DNA of 64,000 bases from Pseudomonas sp. SORT22 (GCF_018417635.1 NZ_CP071007.1:1240501-1304500); one strand, 5' to 3'; positions 17,308 to 29,209 are shown, numbered from the stretch's first letter. Translations and numbers: made by a program. Notes: generated from the letters alone by a model not told the origin.

Positions 17308-18509
17308 TGCGTGAGGTATTTATCTGCGATGCCATTCGCACCCCCATTGGCCGCTTTGGCGGCGCCCTGGCCAGCGTGCGCGCCGACGACCTGGCGGCAG
17401 TGCCGCTCAAGGCGTTGATCGAGCGTAACCCGCAGGTACAGTGGGATCAGCTCGACGAGGTGTTCCTCGGTTGCGCCAACCAGGCCGGTGAAGACAACCG
17501 TAACGTCGCGCGCATGGCGCTGCTGCTGGCCGGCCTGCCAGACAGCGTGCCGGGGGTGACCCTCAACCGCCTCTGCGCCTCGGGCATGGACGCGGTGGGC
17601 ACGGCCTTTCGCGCCATCGCCAGCGGCGAGATGGAGCTGGCGATTGCCGGCGGCGTCGAGTCGATGTCCCGGGCGCCGTTCGTCATGGGCAAGGCCGACA
17701 ACGCCTACTCGCGCAACATGAAGCTGGAAGACACCACCATCGGCTGGCGCTTCATCAACCCGCTGATGAAGGCCCAGTACGGCGTCGATGCCATGCCGCA
17801 GACCGCCGACAACGTTGCCGACGATTATCAGGTCTCGCGTGCCGACCAGGACGCCTTTGCCCTGCGCAGCCAGCAACGCACGGCTGCCGCCCAGGCTGCG
17901 GGCTTCTTTGCCGAAGAGATCGTGCCGGTGCGCATCGCCCATAAAAAGGGCGAGACGGTCGTTGAGCACGACGAGCACCCGCGCGCCGACACCACCCTCG
18001 AAGCCCTGGCCCGCCTCAAGCCAGTCAACGGCGCGGACAAGACCGTCACCGCCGGCAATGCCTCGGGGGTCAACGACGGTGCTGCGGCGCTGATCCTGGC
18101 CTCGGCAGACGCAGTGAAAAAGCATGGCCTGACCCCGCGGGCGCGGGTGCTTGGCATGGCCAGTGCCGGTGTGGCGCCGCGGGTAATGGGCATCGGCCCG
18201 GTGCCGGCGGTGCGCAAACTGACCGAGCGCCTGGGCGTGGCGGTGGCTGATTTTGATGTCATCGAACTCAACGAAGCCTTTGCCAGCCAGGGCCTGGCCG
18301 TGCTGCGCGAACTCGGCCTGGCCGACGATGCGCCGCAGGTCAATCCCAACGGCGGCGCCATTGCCCTTGGCCATCCGCTGGGTATGAGCGGCGCGCGCCT
18401 GGTCCTTACCGCTTTGCACCACCTGGAGAAATCCGGCGGACGCAAAGGCCTGGCGACCATGTGTGTCGGCGTCGGCCAGGGCCTGGCCCTGGCCATCGAG
18501 CGGGTGTAA
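17307..18509 (+). CDS. pcaF: Beta-ketoadipyl-CoA thiolase
   Basis: A 400-aa thiolase giving acetyl-CoA and succinyl-CoA, the last step of the pathway. Active-site C90 (LNRLCASG), H356 (LGHPLGMSG) and C386 (TMCVGVGQG) are all present. The start overlaps the pcaJ stop. A strong hairpin follows the stop, before pcaT. Confidence 0.97.
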   Translation: MREVFICDAIRTPIGRFGGALASVRADDLAAVPLKALIERNPQVQWDQLDEVFLGCANQAGEDNRNVARMALLLAGLPDSVPGVTLNRLCASGMDAVGTAFRAIASGEMELAIAGGVESMSRAPFVMGKADNAYSRNMKLEDTTIGWRFINPLMKAQYGVDAMPQTADNVADDYQVSRADQDAFALRSQQRTAAAQAAGFFAEEIVPVRIAHKKGETVVEHDEHPRADTTLEALARLKPVNGADKTVTAGNASGVNDGAAALILASADAVKKHGLTPRARVLGMASAGVAPRVMGIGPVPAVRKLTERLGVAVADFDVIELNEAFASQGLAVLRELGLADDAPQVNPNGGAIALGHPLGMSGARLVLTALHHLEKSGGRKGLATMCVGVGQGLALAIERV

Positions 18510-18518
18510 ACCAATGGC

Positions 18519-18555
18519 CCGGCCGCGCCGCCTCCACGCAAGGCGGCGCGGCCGG
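18519..18555. terminator. Perfect 15-bp hairpin between pcaF and pcaT
   Basis: CCGGCCGCGCCGCCT and AGGCGGCGCGGCCGG, separated by a 7-nt loop, form a very stable all-GC-rich stem without a following T-run. It starts 10 bp after pcaF. It may be an RNA end-protecting structure or a partial terminator that lowers pcaTBDC relative to pcaIJF. Confidence 0.6.
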
Positions 18556-18628
18556 CGTGATTGTTCTGTGGAACGTGAGTGTTACTGAGTGTGTCTAGAC
18601 TCTCAGAACCCACCAAGAGTAAGCAGCC

Positions 18629-19918
18629 ATGACTTCAGCCTATTACACCGGTGAGGAGCGTAGTAAACGCATCTTTGCCATTGTCGGTGCGTCCTCGGGC
18701 AACCTGGTCGAATGGTTCGACTTTTACGTCTATGCCTTCTGCGCCATCTATTTCGCCCCGGCCTTTTTCCCCTCCGACGATCCGACGGTACAGTTGCTCA
18801 ACACCGCCGGGGTGTTCGCCGCCGGCTTTCTGATGCGACCGATTGGTGGCTGGCTGTTCGGCCGCGTTGCCGACCGTCACGGCCGCAAGAACTCGATGAT
18901 GATCTCGGTGCTGATGATGTGCGCCGGATCGCTGGTCATCGCCTGCCTGCCCACCTATGCCTCGATCGGCGCCTGGGCGCCGGCGCTGCTGTTGCTGGCG
19001 CGGCTGTTCCAGGGCCTGTCGGTGGGCGGTGAGTATGGCACTACCGCCACCTACATGAGTGAAGTGGCGCTGCGCGGCCAGCGCGGTTTTTTTGCCTCGT
19101 TCCAGTACGTGACCCTGATCGGCGGGCAGTTGCTGGCGGTGCTGGTGGTAGTGATTCTTCAGCAGTTGCTTAGTGAAGACGAACTGCGCGCCTGGGGCTG
19201 GCGCATCCCGTTTGTGGTCGGTGCGATTGCTGCGCTGATCTCGTTGTTTCTGCGCCGCTCGCTGGAAGAAACCAGCAGCGCCGAAACCCGCAACGACAAG
19301 GACGCCGGCAGCATCGCCGGGCTGTTTCGCAACCACAAGGCGGCGTTCATCACCGTGCTTGGCTACACCGCCGGCGGCTCGCTGATCTTCTACACCTTCA
19401 CCACTTACATGCAGAAGTACCTGGTCAACACCGCCGGCATGAGCGCCAAGACCGCAAGCTTCATCATGACCGGCGCATTGTTTTTGTACATGTGCATGCA
19501 GCCGTTGTTCGGCATGCTCTCGGACCGTATCGGCCGGCGTAATTCGATGCTGCTGTTCGGCGCGTTGGGCACGCTGTTCACCGTGCCGATCCTGCTGGCG
19601 CTGAAAACCGTCACCAGCCCGTTCCTGGCCTTCGTGCTGATTACCCTGGCGCTGTGCATCGTCAGCTTCTACACCTCGATCAGCGGTCTGGTCAAAGCCG
19701 AAATGTTCCCGCCGCAGGTACGCGCCCTGGGCGTCGGCCTGGCGTATGCGGTGGCCAACGCGCTGTTTGGCGGCTCGGCCGAGTACGTCGCCTTGGGGCT
19801 GAAATCCATGGGCATGGAAAACACCTTTTACTGGTACGTTACGGCGATGATGGCGATTGCCTTCCTGTTCAGCCTGCGCTTGCCGAAGCAGGCTGCGTAC
19901 CTGCACCACGACCATTGA
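18629..19918 (+). CDS. pcaT: MFS permease PcaT (beta-ketoadipate/dicarboxylate)
   Basis: A 429-aa transporter of the metabolite:H+ symporter branch of MFS. N-terminal [11 protein letters not shown] and loop 2-3 [14 protein letters not shown] are hallmarks of the branch. Twelve helices are expected. P. putida PcaT takes up beta-ketoadipate. It has its own gap of about 120 bp after pcaF, possibly with its own promoter, and leads into pcaB 19 bp later. Resembles the permease at 54161. Confidence 0.93.
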   Translation: MTSAYYTGEERSKRIFAIVGASSGNLVEWFDFYVYAFCAIYFAPAFFPSDDPTVQLLNTAGVFAAGFLMRPIGGWLFGRVADRHGRKNSMMISVLMMCAGSLVIACLPTYASIGAWAPALLLLARLFQGLSVGGEYGTTATYMSEVALRGQRGFFASFQYVTLIGGQLLAVLVVVILQQLLSEDELRAWGWRIPFVVGAIAALISLFLRRSLEETSSAETRNDKDAGSIAGLFRNHKAAFITVLGYTAGGSLIFYTFTTYMQKYLVNTAGMSAKTASFIMTGALFLYMCMQPLFGMLSDRIGRRNSMLLFGALGTLFTVPILLALKTVTSPFLAFVLITLALCIVSFYTSISGLVKAEMFPPQVRALGVGLAYAVANALFGGSAEYVALGLKSMGMENTFYWYVTAMMAIAFLFSLRLPKQAAYLHHDH

Positions 19919-19937
19919 CCTGTTCAAGGACCTGCCA

Positions 19938-21302
19938 ATGAACCCGCGTCCGGGCAATCAGCTGTTCGATGCCTATTTCACCGCGCAGGGAATGCGCGAG
20001 ATTTTCTCTGACCGTGGCCGGGTGCAGGGCATGCTTGATTTCGAAGCGGCCCTGGCCCGTGCCGAAGCGGCCACTGGGGTAATCCCCCAGGTGGCGGTGG
20101 CGGCGATCGAAACCGCCTGTCATGCCGAACGCTATGACTTTGCCGCGCTGGCCGAGGCGATTGCCGTGGCCGGCAACTCGGCGATCCCGCTGGTCAAGGC
20201 GCTGGGCAAGGTGATTGCCAGTGGCGTACCGGAGGCCGAGCGTTATGTGCACCTGGGCGCCACCAGCCAGGATGCCATGGACACCGGCCTGGTGTTGCAA
20301 CTGCGGGCGGCGCTGGCCTTGATCGAGGCCGACCTGGCGCAACTGACCAACGCCCTGGCGCGCCAGGCCGAGATTCACGCCGAGACGCCCCTGGCCGGGC
20401 GCACCTGGCTGCAACATGCTACGCCGGTCACCTTGGGCATGAAGATTGCCAGCTGGCTGGGCGCCTTGAATCGCCATCGCCAGCGCCTGCAGGAACTCAA
20501 GCCGCGCCTGCTGACCCTGCAGTTTGGCGGCGCCTCCGGGACCCTGGCGGCGTTGGGCGACAAGGCCTTGCCGGTGGCCGAAGCCTTGGCCGCAGATTTG
20601 CAGCTGACGCTGCCTGAACAACCCTGGCACACCCAGCGCGACCGTCTGGTGGAGTTCGCGGCGGTGCTCGGCATGATTGCCGGCAGCCTTGGCAAGCTCG
20701 GCCGTGACGTCAGCCTGCTGATGCAGACTGAAGCGGCTGAGGTGTTCGAGCCTTCGGCGCCGGGCAAGGGCGGTTCCTCGACCATGCCGCACAAGCGCAA
20801 CCCGGTCGGCGCTGCGGTGCTGATCGGCGCCGCCACCCGGGTCCCGGGCCTGCTGGCCACGCTGTATGCCGCCATGCCCCAGGAGCACGAGCGCAGCCTC
20901 GGCCTGTGGCATGCCGAATGGGAAACCCTGCCGGAGATCTGCTGCCTGGTCTCCGGGGCGCTGCGCCAGGCACAGATCATCGCCGATGGCCTGGAAGTGG
21001 ACGCCGAGCGCATGCGCCGCAACCTCGACCTGACCCAGGGCCTGGTACTGGCGGAAGCGGTGAGTATCGTCCTGGCCCAGCGCCTGGGCCGTGACCATGC
21101 CCACCATCTGCTGGAAACCTGCTGCAAGCGGGCCGTGGCCGAGCAGCGCCATCTGCGCGCCGTGCTGGGCGACGAGCCGCAGGTCAGTGCCGAACTTTCG
21201 CCAGACGAGCTCGATCGTCTGCTCGACCCAGCCCACTACCTCGGCCAGGCCCGTGCCTGGGTCGAGCGGGCGCTGGCTGAACATCACCGCGTCAATGCCT
21301 GA
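19938..21302 (+). CDS. pcaB: 3-carboxy-cis,cis-muconate cycloisomerase
   Basis: A 454-aa member of the fumarase/aspartase superfamily that lactonises beta-carboxymuconate. The superfamily signature GGSSTMPHKRNP occurs near residues 277-288; AGRTWLQHATPVTLG carries the general-acid/base region. The start MNPRPGNQL lies 19 bp after pcaT; the longer frame overlaps pcaT and is not used. Followed by pcaD after 11 bp. Confidence 0.96.
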   Translation: MNPRPGNQLFDAYFTAQGMREIFSDRGRVQGMLDFEAALARAEAATGVIPQVAVAAIETACHAERYDFAALAEAIAVAGNSAIPLVKALGKVIASGVPEAERYVHLGATSQDAMDTGLVLQLRAALALIEADLAQLTNALARQAEIHAETPLAGRTWLQHATPVTLGMKIASWLGALNRHRQRLQELKPRLLTLQFGGASGTLAALGDKALPVAEALAADLQLTLPEQPWHTQRDRLVEFAAVLGMIAGSLGKLGRDVSLLMQTEAAEVFEPSAPGKGGSSTMPHKRNPVGAAVLIGAATRVPGLLATLYAAMPQEHERSLGLWHAEWETLPEICCLVSGALRQAQIIADGLEVDAERMRRNLDLTQGLVLAEAVSIVLAQRLGRDHAHHLLETCCKRAVAEQRHLRAVLGDEPQVSAELSPDELDRLLDPAHYLGQARAWVERALAEHHRVNA

Positions 21303-21313
21303 AGGAGGCTGCA

Positions 21314-22111
21314 GTGGCACAGGTACAACTCGCCGATGGCGTACTCAACTATCAACTCGAAGGCCCGGAACACCTGCCGGTGCTGGTGCTGTCCAATTCT
21401 CTGGGTACCGACCTGCACATGTGGGACACCCAGGTCCCGGCCCTGACCGCGCATTTTCGCGTGCTGCGCTACGACACCCGCGGCCATGGCGGTTCGCTGG
21501 TGACCCCGGGGCCGTACAGCATCGAACAACTGGGGCAGGATGTAGTGGCGTTGCTCGATGCCTTGCACATCGAACAGGCGCATTTCTGCGGTCTGTCGAT
21601 GGGCGGGCTGATCGGCCAGTGGCTGGGGATCAACGCCGGCGAGCGGCTGAACCGCCTGATCGTGTGCAACACCGCGGCCAAGATCGGCGCGCCGGACACC
21701 TGGAACCCGCGCATCGAGCTGGTATTGCGTGATCGTCAAGACGCGATGGTCGGCTTGCGTGATGCCTCGATCGAGCGCTGGTTCACCAAAACCTATGCCG
21801 AGGGCAATCCCGACCAGGCCAAGCGGATTACCGATATGCTCGCCGCCACCTCGCCTGAAGGCTATGCGGCCAACTGCGGGGCGGTGCGCGATGCTGATTT
21901 TCGTGAGCAACTGGGCCAGATCAAGGTTCCGCTGCTGGTGATCTCCGGCAGCCACGACGCGGTGACGCCGCCGGCCGGTGGGCGTTTCATCCAGGAGAAC
22001 GTGGCGGGCGCGCAGTACGCCGAATTCCACGCTGCGCACCTTTCCAACGTCGAAGTCGGTGCGCCGTTCAGCCGCCGGGTAATTGATTTTCTGCTGGGCC
22101 GAGAGGGCTGA
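21314..22111 (+). CDS. pcaD: 3-oxoadipate enol-lactonase
   Basis: A 265-aa alpha/beta hydrolase that hydrolyses the enol-lactone to beta-ketoadipate. Nucleophile S95 is in CGLSMGG, the acid is in GSHDAVTPP, and the histidine in AHLSNVE. GTG start with GGAGG about 9 bp upstream. Tightly spaced after pcaB (11 bp) and before pcaC (2 bp). Confidence 0.95.
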   Translation: MAQVQLADGVLNYQLEGPEHLPVLVLSNSLGTDLHMWDTQVPALTAHFRVLRYDTRGHGGSLVTPGPYSIEQLGQDVVALLDALHIEQAHFCGLSMGGLIGQWLGINAGERLNRLIVCNTAAKIGAPDTWNPRIELVLRDRQDAMVGLRDASIERWFTKTYAEGNPDQAKRITDMLAATSPEGYAANCGAVRDADFREQLGQIKVPLLVISGSHDAVTPPAGGRFIQENVAGAQYAEFHAAHLSNVEVGAPFSRRVIDFLLGREG

Positions 22112-22113
22112 CC

Positions 22114-22506
22114 ATGGACGAGAAACAACGTTATGACGCCGGCATGCAAGTGCGCCGCGCGGTGCTCGGCGATGCCCATGTCGACCGTAGCCTGAGCAAC
22201 CTGAGCGAGTTCAACAGCGAGTTCCAGGAAATGATCACCCGCCACGCCTGGGGTGACATCTGGACCCGCCCGGGCCTGCCGCGGCATACCCGCAGCCTGA
22301 TCACCATTGCCATGCTGATTGGCATGAACCGCAACGAGGAGCTGAAGTTGCACCTGCGCGCGGCGGCCAACAATGGCGTGACCCGTGAGGAGATCAAGGA
22401 AGTGCTGATGCAGAGCGCGATCTACTGCGGCATTCCGGCGGCCAATGCCACCTTCCACCTGGCCGAGTCGGTGTGGGATGAGTTGGGGGTTGAGTCCAGG
22501 GGCTGA
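22114..22506 (+). CDS. pcaC: 4-carboxymuconolactone decarboxylase
   Basis: A 130-aa AhpD-fold CMD enzyme converting gamma-carboxymuconolactone to the enol-lactone. Family segments LITIAMLIGMNRNEELKLHL and MQSAIYCGIPAAN are present; as usual for true PcaC there is no C-x-x-C peroxidase motif. Last gene of the pca cluster. Confidence 0.96.
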   Translation: MDEKQRYDAGMQVRRAVLGDAHVDRSLSNLSEFNSEFQEMITRHAWGDIWTRPGLPRHTRSLITIAMLIGMNRNEELKLHLRAAANNGVTREEIKEVLMQSAIYCGIPAANATFHLAESVWDELGVESRG

Positions 22507-22518
22507 CCCTCAGGGCCT

Positions 22519-22546
22519 CATCGCGGGGCAAGCCCGCTCCAACAGG
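22519..22546. repeat. REP-like element
   Basis: ATCGCGGGGCAAGCCCGCTC followed by CAACAGG, with a GCGGG/CCCGC stem, closely resembles the palindromic REP sequence spread through P. putida genomes. It lies just after pcaC, at the left edge of the sulfate-ester region. Confidence 0.75.
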
Positions 22547-22556
22547 TTTGGTGTAA

Positions 22557-22583
22557 GAGCAGGGCTGCAAAGCAGCCCCGCTC
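22557..22583. terminator. Hairpin after pcaC / DUF962 gene
   Basis: GAGC-A-GGGCTGC, loop AAA, GCAGCCC-C-GCTC. It overlaps the stop codon of the convergent DUF962 gene and has no strong T-run. Probably a weak shared terminator. Confidence 0.5.
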
Positions 22584-23106
22584 AGACCGCTGCCTTCTTC
22601 TGCCGAACCGCCACCGGCCCGACATTTTCCTCGATGGCCTTCTTCAGCTCCGGGCGCAACCCCAGCAAGAACCCCAGCTCCACCACCACGAACAACGGCC
22701 CGATGATCAAGCCCATCAGATCATCGACAAACGCCGGCTTGCGGCCTTCATAGTGGTGGCCGACAAACTGGATCACCCAGCCGATCACGAACAACACCAG
22801 CCCGGCACTCAGCCAGACCAGGGTGCTTTGCACCGCCAGCGCCTGCCCGGCCCACAGGCACAAGCCCAGCAACAACGCCATCAGCAGGCCCAGGCGTTGG
22901 TCCAGGCGCAGGTAGAACCAGCCGGTAACCAGCGCCACCAGCAGTGCTGGCGACAGCCAGACGCCAGCTAGTTCGGTGCCTGGGCGTGACAGCAAAACCG
23001 TTACCGCCAGCACGATCAGCGGTATGCCGATGAAGTGGGTGGCGATGTTGCGCGGGTCGCGGTGGTAGGCGGCGTATTGACTCAGGTGTTCGACCAGGTT
23101 TTTCAT
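22582..23106 (-). CDS. DUF962/Mpo1-like membrane protein
   Basis: A 174-aa protein of the Mpo1/YGL010w family. Four or five hydrophobic segments span residues 20-160. Conserved histidines lie in YHRDPRNIATHFIGIP and VGHHYEGRKPA; in yeast Mpo1, an iron-dependent dioxygenase of 2-hydroxy fatty-acid alpha-oxidation, such histidines bind the metal. Bacterial function is unproven. GGAGG precedes MKNLVEHL. Divergent from the Crp-type regulator, with shared palindromes between them. Confidence 0.85.
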   Translation of the reverse strand: MKNLVEHLSQYAAYHRDPRNIATHFIGIPLIVLAVTVLLSRPGTELAGVWLSPALLVALVTGWFYLRLDQRLGLLMALLLGLCLWAGQALAVQSTLVWLSAGLVLFVIGWVIQFVGHHYEGRKPAFVDDLMGLIIGPLFVVVELGFLLGLRPELKKAIEENVGPVAVRQKKAAV

Positions 23107-23156
23107 TGTTGTACCTCCTGTAGGTGACGTGAGCATGTCCTACAGATATCCACCTG

Positions 23157-23176
23157 TCTGTCGGCTAGCCGACAGA
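23157..23176. promoter_or_regulatory. 20-bp perfect palindrome between DUF962 gene and Crp/Fnr regulator
   Basis: TCTGTCGGCTAGCCGACAGA is fully self-complementary. A second, spaced repeat, CTGTAGG (23118-23124) and CCTACAG (23139-23145), lies closer to the DUF962 gene. The position, 18 bp before the regulator start, suggests an operator for the regulator itself. Confidence 0.6.
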
Positions 23177-23194
23177 GTTCAGCTTCGAGGCGCT

Positions 23195-25466
<2,272 letters not shown>

Positions 25467-26291
25467 TCAGTAGGCAAGGTAGGTCAAGGGCAGGTCGCGG
25501 ATCTGTTCCTGCGCCGGTGGCAGGTAGCGCGCGTCGGCGGTCAGTTCGTGCAGCAGGTCTTCGCGCAGGCGGTGGAAGGCCAGGCTTGCGCGTTGGCGCG
25601 GGTGCGCCAGGTCGATCTCGACAATGCGCTTGATCCGCCCCGGGCGCGGCTCCAGCACCACCACGCGGTCGGCAAGAAACAGCGCTTCCTCGACATCGTG
25701 GGTCACCAGCAGGGTGGTGATGCGCGCGCGCTCGCGAATCGCCAGCAGCTCGTCCTGCATCTGCTGGCGGGTCAGCGCGTCGAGGGCGCCGAAGGGTTCA
25801 TCGAGCAGAAGAATGCGCGGGCTGGCCACCAGGCCGCGGGCAATCGCCACGCGCTGGGCCATGCCACCGGACAGCTGGTGCGGGTAGGCCTGGCTGAAGT
25901 CCTCAAGGCCCACCAGGGCGATGTACTGGTTGATGCGTTGCTGGCGCTGCTCGTTGTTCAAGGGGTCGTTGACCAGGCCCAGGGCGATGTTTTGCGAAAC
26001 GGTTAGCCAGGGGAACAGCCGGTGCTCCTGAAAGACGATGCCGCGTTCGCTGCCGATGCCATCGAGCGGCTTGCCATCGATCAGGATCTGCCCCTGGTAG
26101 TCGTTGTCCAGGCCGATCAGCAGGCGCAGCAGGGTGGATTTGCCGCAGCCGCTGGCGCCGACGATGGCGACGAATTCACCGTCGGCGATCTGCAGGTTGA
26201 AGTCGCGGATGGCTTCCAGCTCGCCGCCAGCAACGGCGAAGTGTTTGCCGACCTGATTGAAACTGACCAGGGCAGGGGCGATGGCGTTCAT
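25467..26291 (-). CDS. atsC: Sulfate-ester ABC transporter ATP-binding protein
   Basis: A 274-aa ATPase of the SsuB/TauB type. Walker A GASGCGKST is at residues 45-53, the signature LSGGMAQR and Walker B ILLLDEP follow, then the switch histidine in LLVTHDVEEA. The start overlaps the atsB stop by 4 bp (ATGA). The frame extends upstream to 26678 only as a shadow inside atsB. Confidence 0.92.
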   Translation of the reverse strand: MNAIAPALVSFNQVGKHFAVAGGELEAIRDFNLQIADGEFVAIVGASGCGKSTLLRLLIGLDNDYQGQILIDGKPLDGIGSERGIVFQEHRLFPWLTVSQNIALGLVNDPLNNEQRQQRINQYIALVGLEDFSQAYPHQLSGGMAQRVAIARGLVASPRILLLDEPFGALDALTRQQMQDELLAIRERARITTLLVTHDVEEALFLADRVVVLEPRPGRIKRIVEIDLAHPRQRASLAFHRLREDLLHELTADARYLPPAQEQIRDLPLTYLAY

Positions 26292-27883
26292 GCTCGTCTC
26301 CAGCGCGTGGCGCGCAATTCGAGGTGTTGTCCGAGGGCGCCCAGCAGGGCGCCGGTGAGGCCGACCAGGAGCATCCCGGCCATGATGATGTCCATGCGCA
26401 GCAGTTGCTGGGCGCCGATCATCAAGCTGCCGATACCGCCGCCCGAAGGCATGAAATACTCGGCGCCGATGGTGCCCAGCCAGGCGTAGATCAGGCTGAT
26501 GCGCAGGCCGGCGAAAATCCCCGGCGCCGCGCCCGGCAGCACCAGCCGGCGCAAGCGCTGGGGCAGATCGAGGTGCAGTACGCGGGCGGCTTCCTCCAGC
26601 TGTGGCGAACGGCTGGCCACCGCCCGCTGGGTGGCAATGAACAGCGGGAAGAACGCCGCCAGGCCAACGAACACCCACTTGGCCAGTTCACCAAGGCCGA
26701 ACCAGGCGGTCAGCAGCGGCACCCAGGCGAAGATTGCGATCTGCCGCAAGCCGGCCAGGCTGGGCCCGAGCAGGCGTTCGGCAGGCGTCGACAGCCCCAG
26801 CCACAGGCCCAGGGCGAAGCCCAGGCCACCGCCGAGCAGCAAACCGCCCAGTGCCCGGCCGACACTGATGGCCAGTGCGCCGCTGAGCGAGCCGTCAAGC
26901 AGGCCGTCCCAGGTGGTCTGCAAGACCTGCAGCGGGGCGACCAGGATCTGCGTGTCGACCCAGTCCAGCTGATTGGCCAGTTGCCACAGCACCAGCAGCG
27001 CCAACGGTAGCAGCAACGCCTGCAGGCGCTGGCCACCTTGCAAGCGCGACACCCGCAGCTCGGCGCTGGGCGGGTGCGGCCAGTGCACCAGGCGCCGGTC
27101 GAGCCAAGCCAAGCCACGGTCCATGACAAAACCCAGCAGGCCGATGACCAGGATGCAGACGAAGACGATATCGAGCATGAACAGCTGCCGGGCCCAGACC
27201 ATCAGGTAGCCGATGCCTTCACTGGAGGCCAGCAGCTCTACCGCCAGCAATGAAGTCCAGCCTGTGGCCAGGGCCAGGCGCACGCCGGCGAGAAAGGCCG
27301 GCAGGGCCGCCGGAAAAATCAGCCGGCTGATCAACAGGTGCGGCGGCAGGCGCAGTACCGTCGCCGCTTCGCGCAGGCGTGGCTGGGCATCGCGCACGCC
27401 GACCAGGGTGTGCAGGGTCACCGGGACGATGATCGCCTTGACCAGCACCACCAGCTTGAGCACCTCGCCGATACCGAACAGCACCATGAACAGCGGCACC
27501 CAGGCCAGGGTCGGGATCTGCGCCAGGGCATTGAAGGTCGGCAGCACCAGGCGTTCAGCGCGACGGCTGAACCCCAGCCAGGCGCCGAGCAAGGCGCCAC
27601 TGGCAACCCCCAGCAGCAGGCCCAGGGCCAGGCGTTGCAGGCTGATCGCCAGGTGTGTCCACAGCTCGCCCTGGGCCAGTTCCAGGCCGCTCTGCCAGAC
27701 CAGGCTCGGCGCTGGCAGTATCTGTTCGCTCATCCACTGGTTGCGACTGGCCAGCCACCACAGGGCGGCCAATGACAGCGGCAGATACCAGGCTTGCAGG
27801 CGGCGCAGGGGCAGGCCGCCGAACCGTCGCGTCCGGCCTGGGGGGCTTGCCAGTGGCAGGCTGGAAAGTGAAGCTCGGGCCAT
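26288..27883 (-). CDS. atsB: Tandem-domain sulfate-ester ABC permease
   Basis: A 531-aa inner-membrane permease with two complete SsuC-like domains in one chain. The first coupling-loop signature is EAATVLRLPPHLLISRLIFP and the second EAARVLHLDLPQRLRRLVLP, about 265 residues apart. One chain can therefore supply both halves of the channel. GGAGG lies 6 bp before MARASLSS; the frame to 28048 adds unconserved sequence from the divergent promoter. First gene of atsBCA. Confidence 0.92.
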   Translation of the reverse strand: MARASLSSLPLASPPGRTRRFGGLPLRRLQAWYLPLSLAALWWLASRNQWMSEQILPAPSLVWQSGLELAQGELWTHLAISLQRLALGLLLGVASGALLGAWLGFSRRAERLVLPTFNALAQIPTLAWVPLFMVLFGIGEVLKLVVLVKAIIVPVTLHTLVGVRDAQPRLREAATVLRLPPHLLISRLIFPAALPAFLAGVRLALATGWTSLLAVELLASSEGIGYLMVWARQLFMLDIVFVCILVIGLLGFVMDRGLAWLDRRLVHWPHPPSAELRVSRLQGGQRLQALLLPLALLVLWQLANQLDWVDTQILVAPLQVLQTTWDGLLDGSLSGALAISVGRALGGLLLGGGLGFALGLWLGLSTPAERLLGPSLAGLRQIAIFAWVPLLTAWFGLGELAKWVFVGLAAFFPLFIATQRAVASRSPQLEEAARVLHLDLPQRLRRLVLPGAAPGIFAGLRISLIYAWLGTIGAEYFMPSGGGIGSLMIGAQQLLRMDIIMAGMLLVGLTGALLGALGQHLELRATRWRRA

Positions 27884-28162
27884 GGAAAACCTCCGCACAT
27901 TGGCTATTTGCTTATTCTTAAATTGAATTATTCGGTGAGTTTCAATGCGTTTAGGTGATAAGAACCTGCATTTAAAGCCGCTGCCATAACCCGCAGCCAA
28001 TGCATTCGAAGCATATTTTTCTTGTGTCTGATGCATGGCACGCTGCAAGGCACGTGCTGCGGTATTTATGCTTACAGGTTATTAAAATGTAATTTATTAG
28101 TATTTATTTAATGGTTCGGGTTGTCGGTAGCGTGGGCGCACCATTACCAGGAGTCGCGTGCC
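27884..28162. promoter_or_regulatory. Divergent atsBCA / atsR promoter region
   Basis: A 279-bp AT-rich gap between divergent atsB and atsR. It contains GCTTATTCTTA (27910-27920), related to the direct repeats before atsK, and long A/T stretches near 28075-28112. Likely bound by the LysR-type regulator or CysB; no gene is seen in it. Confidence 0.5.
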
Positions 28163-29209
28163 ATGAACCTGTCGATCAACCGTGTGTTCAACCTGTTTGC
28201 CGTTCCCGCCCTGGCCGCGGTGGTCGGCTGGCTGCCGCCGCTGGCCCTGGCTGGCGAGGTCAAGGAAATCCGCATCGCCGTGCCTGACCTGAGCGCCGGC
28301 ACCCAGCATTCCGGTGGCGGTGTGACCGACGTGCTGCGCGACCAGCAACTGCTGGAAAAAGCCTTCGCCGCCGATGGCATCCACATCCAGTGGAACTACT
28401 TCAAGGGCGCCGGTCCGGTGATCAACGAGGCCTTTGCCAACGGCCAGGTCGACTTCGCCTACCTTGGCGACCTGGCGGCGATCATCGGCAAGGCCAATGG
28501 CCTCGACACCCGCCTGCTGGCCGCCACCGGGCGCGGCATCAAGCACTACCTGGGGGTGGCGCCGGGCAGCAACATCAAGACCCTGCAAGACCTCAAGGGC
28601 AAGCGCGTGGCGGTGTTCCGCGGCACCGCCACCCAGCTGTCGTTCGACGCCGCCCTGGCCAGCCAGGGCCTGAGCGAGAAGGACCTGAAGGTCATCAACC
28701 TGGATTTCAACGCGGCGATTGCCGCCCTGGCCGCCAGGCAGATCGACGCCACTTGGGGCTCGACCGGCATCAGCGCCCTCAAGCAACGCGGCCTGGCCGA
28801 GCTGCCGTTGAATACCCGCGACCTGGGCGGCGCCGGCAATGTCCAGGCGGTGCTGGTGGGCTCCGGGCGCTTTGTCGACGAGCATCCCGAACTGGTGGAA
28901 AAACTGCTGGCCGCCCAGCAGCAGGCCGTGCACTGGCTGACCCAGGACGACAACAAGGACGCTTATATCCAGCTGGTTTCGGGGCTGGCCAGCTACCCGC
29001 CGGCGATCCTCCAGCAAGACTTGCAGGATGAGCAACTGAGCAAGATCTTCCCCTCGACCCTGGATGCCGACTTCCTGAGCAAATTGCAGGCGTCAGTGGA
29101 CCTGGCCGCCGAGCAGCGGCTGATCCGCAAAGGGTTCAAGGTCGATCAGTGGCTGGCACCGCAGGCTATCCGGCCAGCACCTGCACCTCTGGCTGCCGAT
29201 CGAGGCTGA
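28163..29209 (+). CDS. atsR: Periplasmic sulfate-ester binding protein
   Basis: A 348-aa ABC solute-binding protein of the SsuA/TauA type. A signal peptide (residues 1-31) ends at ALAGEV. Family signatures are GQVDFAYLGDLAAI and LKGKRVAVFRGTATQ. CCAGGAG precedes the start MNLSINRV. It is transcribed away from its permease and ATPase genes, and its 3' end overlaps the convergent LysR gene by 44 bp. Confidence 0.92.
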   Translation: MNLSINRVFNLFAVPALAAVVGWLPPLALAGEVKEIRIAVPDLSAGTQHSGGGVTDVLRDQQLLEKAFAADGIHIQWNYFKGAGPVINEAFANGQVDFAYLGDLAAIIGKANGLDTRLLAATGRGIKHYLGVAPGSNIKTLQDLKGKRVAVFRGTATQLSFDAALASQGLSEKDLKVINLDFNAAIAALAARQIDATWGSTGISALKQRGLAELPLNTRDLGGAGNVQAVLVGSGRFVDEHPELVEKLLAAQQQAVHWLTQDDNKDAYIQLVSGLASYPPAILQQDLQDEQLSKIFPSTLDADFLSKLQASVDLAAEQRLIRKGFKVDQWLAPQAIRPAPAPLAADRG

